6,436 nucleotides of DNA, taken from the NCBI GenBank assembly GCA_013139395.1, contig WTAX01000272.1:1-6436 (forward strand). Direction: 5' to 3'. This document shows, in pieces, positions 6,428-6,436 of this stretch (positions are counted from its first letter, which is position 1; the number at the start of each line of letters is the position of its first letter). Both the position numbers and the translations under genes were made by a program. The notes under the pieces are model-generated. The model was given only the letters and a program-made list of their open reading frames with translations, did no database searches and was not told the origin of the DNA. Source of the stretch: Gammaproteobacteria bacterium (lineage in GTDB: Bacteria > Pseudomonadota > Gammaproteobacteria > GRL18).

Positions 6428-6436
6428 AACTTTTTA

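Overview
The window looks like a stretch of a low-GC (roughly 35-40% by eye) gammaproteobacterial chromosome. The supporting points are a CsdA/DeaD-type cold-shock RNA helicase with a C-terminal DbpA-like domain, a LapB/LapC-type type I secretion pair, and a small gene that resembles the 'tryptophan synthase subunit beta-like' proteins I recall from Pseudomonas and its relatives. Genus cannot be fixed from the sequence alone. I see no mobile element, CRISPR array, tRNA or rRNA, and no gene-free stretch longer than about 240 bases.

Layout. Positions 1-230 hold the 3' end of a plus-strand gene that looks like an SCP2 sterol-binding-domain protein, followed by a hairpin. A 237-base intergenic region (231-467) carries that hairpin, an AT-rich imperfect palindrome and promoter-like sequences. 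The helicase gene follows (468-2291, plus strand). It converges on a small minus-strand gene (2379-2714), and two strong hairpins lie between or across their 3' ends. A roughly 100-base AT-rich divergent region (2715-2817) separates the small gene from a plus-strand secretion operon: the inner-membrane ABC permease/ATPase (2818-5022), overlapped by 14 bases by the HlyD-family periplasmic adaptor (5009-6427). The window ends 9 bases after the adaptor stop codon.

How the genes work together. The two secretion genes would form the inner-membrane ATPase and adaptor of a type I secretion machine. The ATPase has a C39-like N-terminal domain without the catalytic cysteine or histidine, which fits export of large RTX or adhesin-type proteins by an uncleaved C-terminal signal. 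The outer-membrane TolC/LapE-like channel and the substrate are not in the window. The helicase, the SCP2-like gene and the small gene are unlinked single units by orientation and spacing. I found no convincing evidence of a previously undescribed system. The points most worth a second look are the orphan secretion pair with its unknown substrate, the small conserved protein with a repeat-encoded aspartate tail, and the related hairpins.
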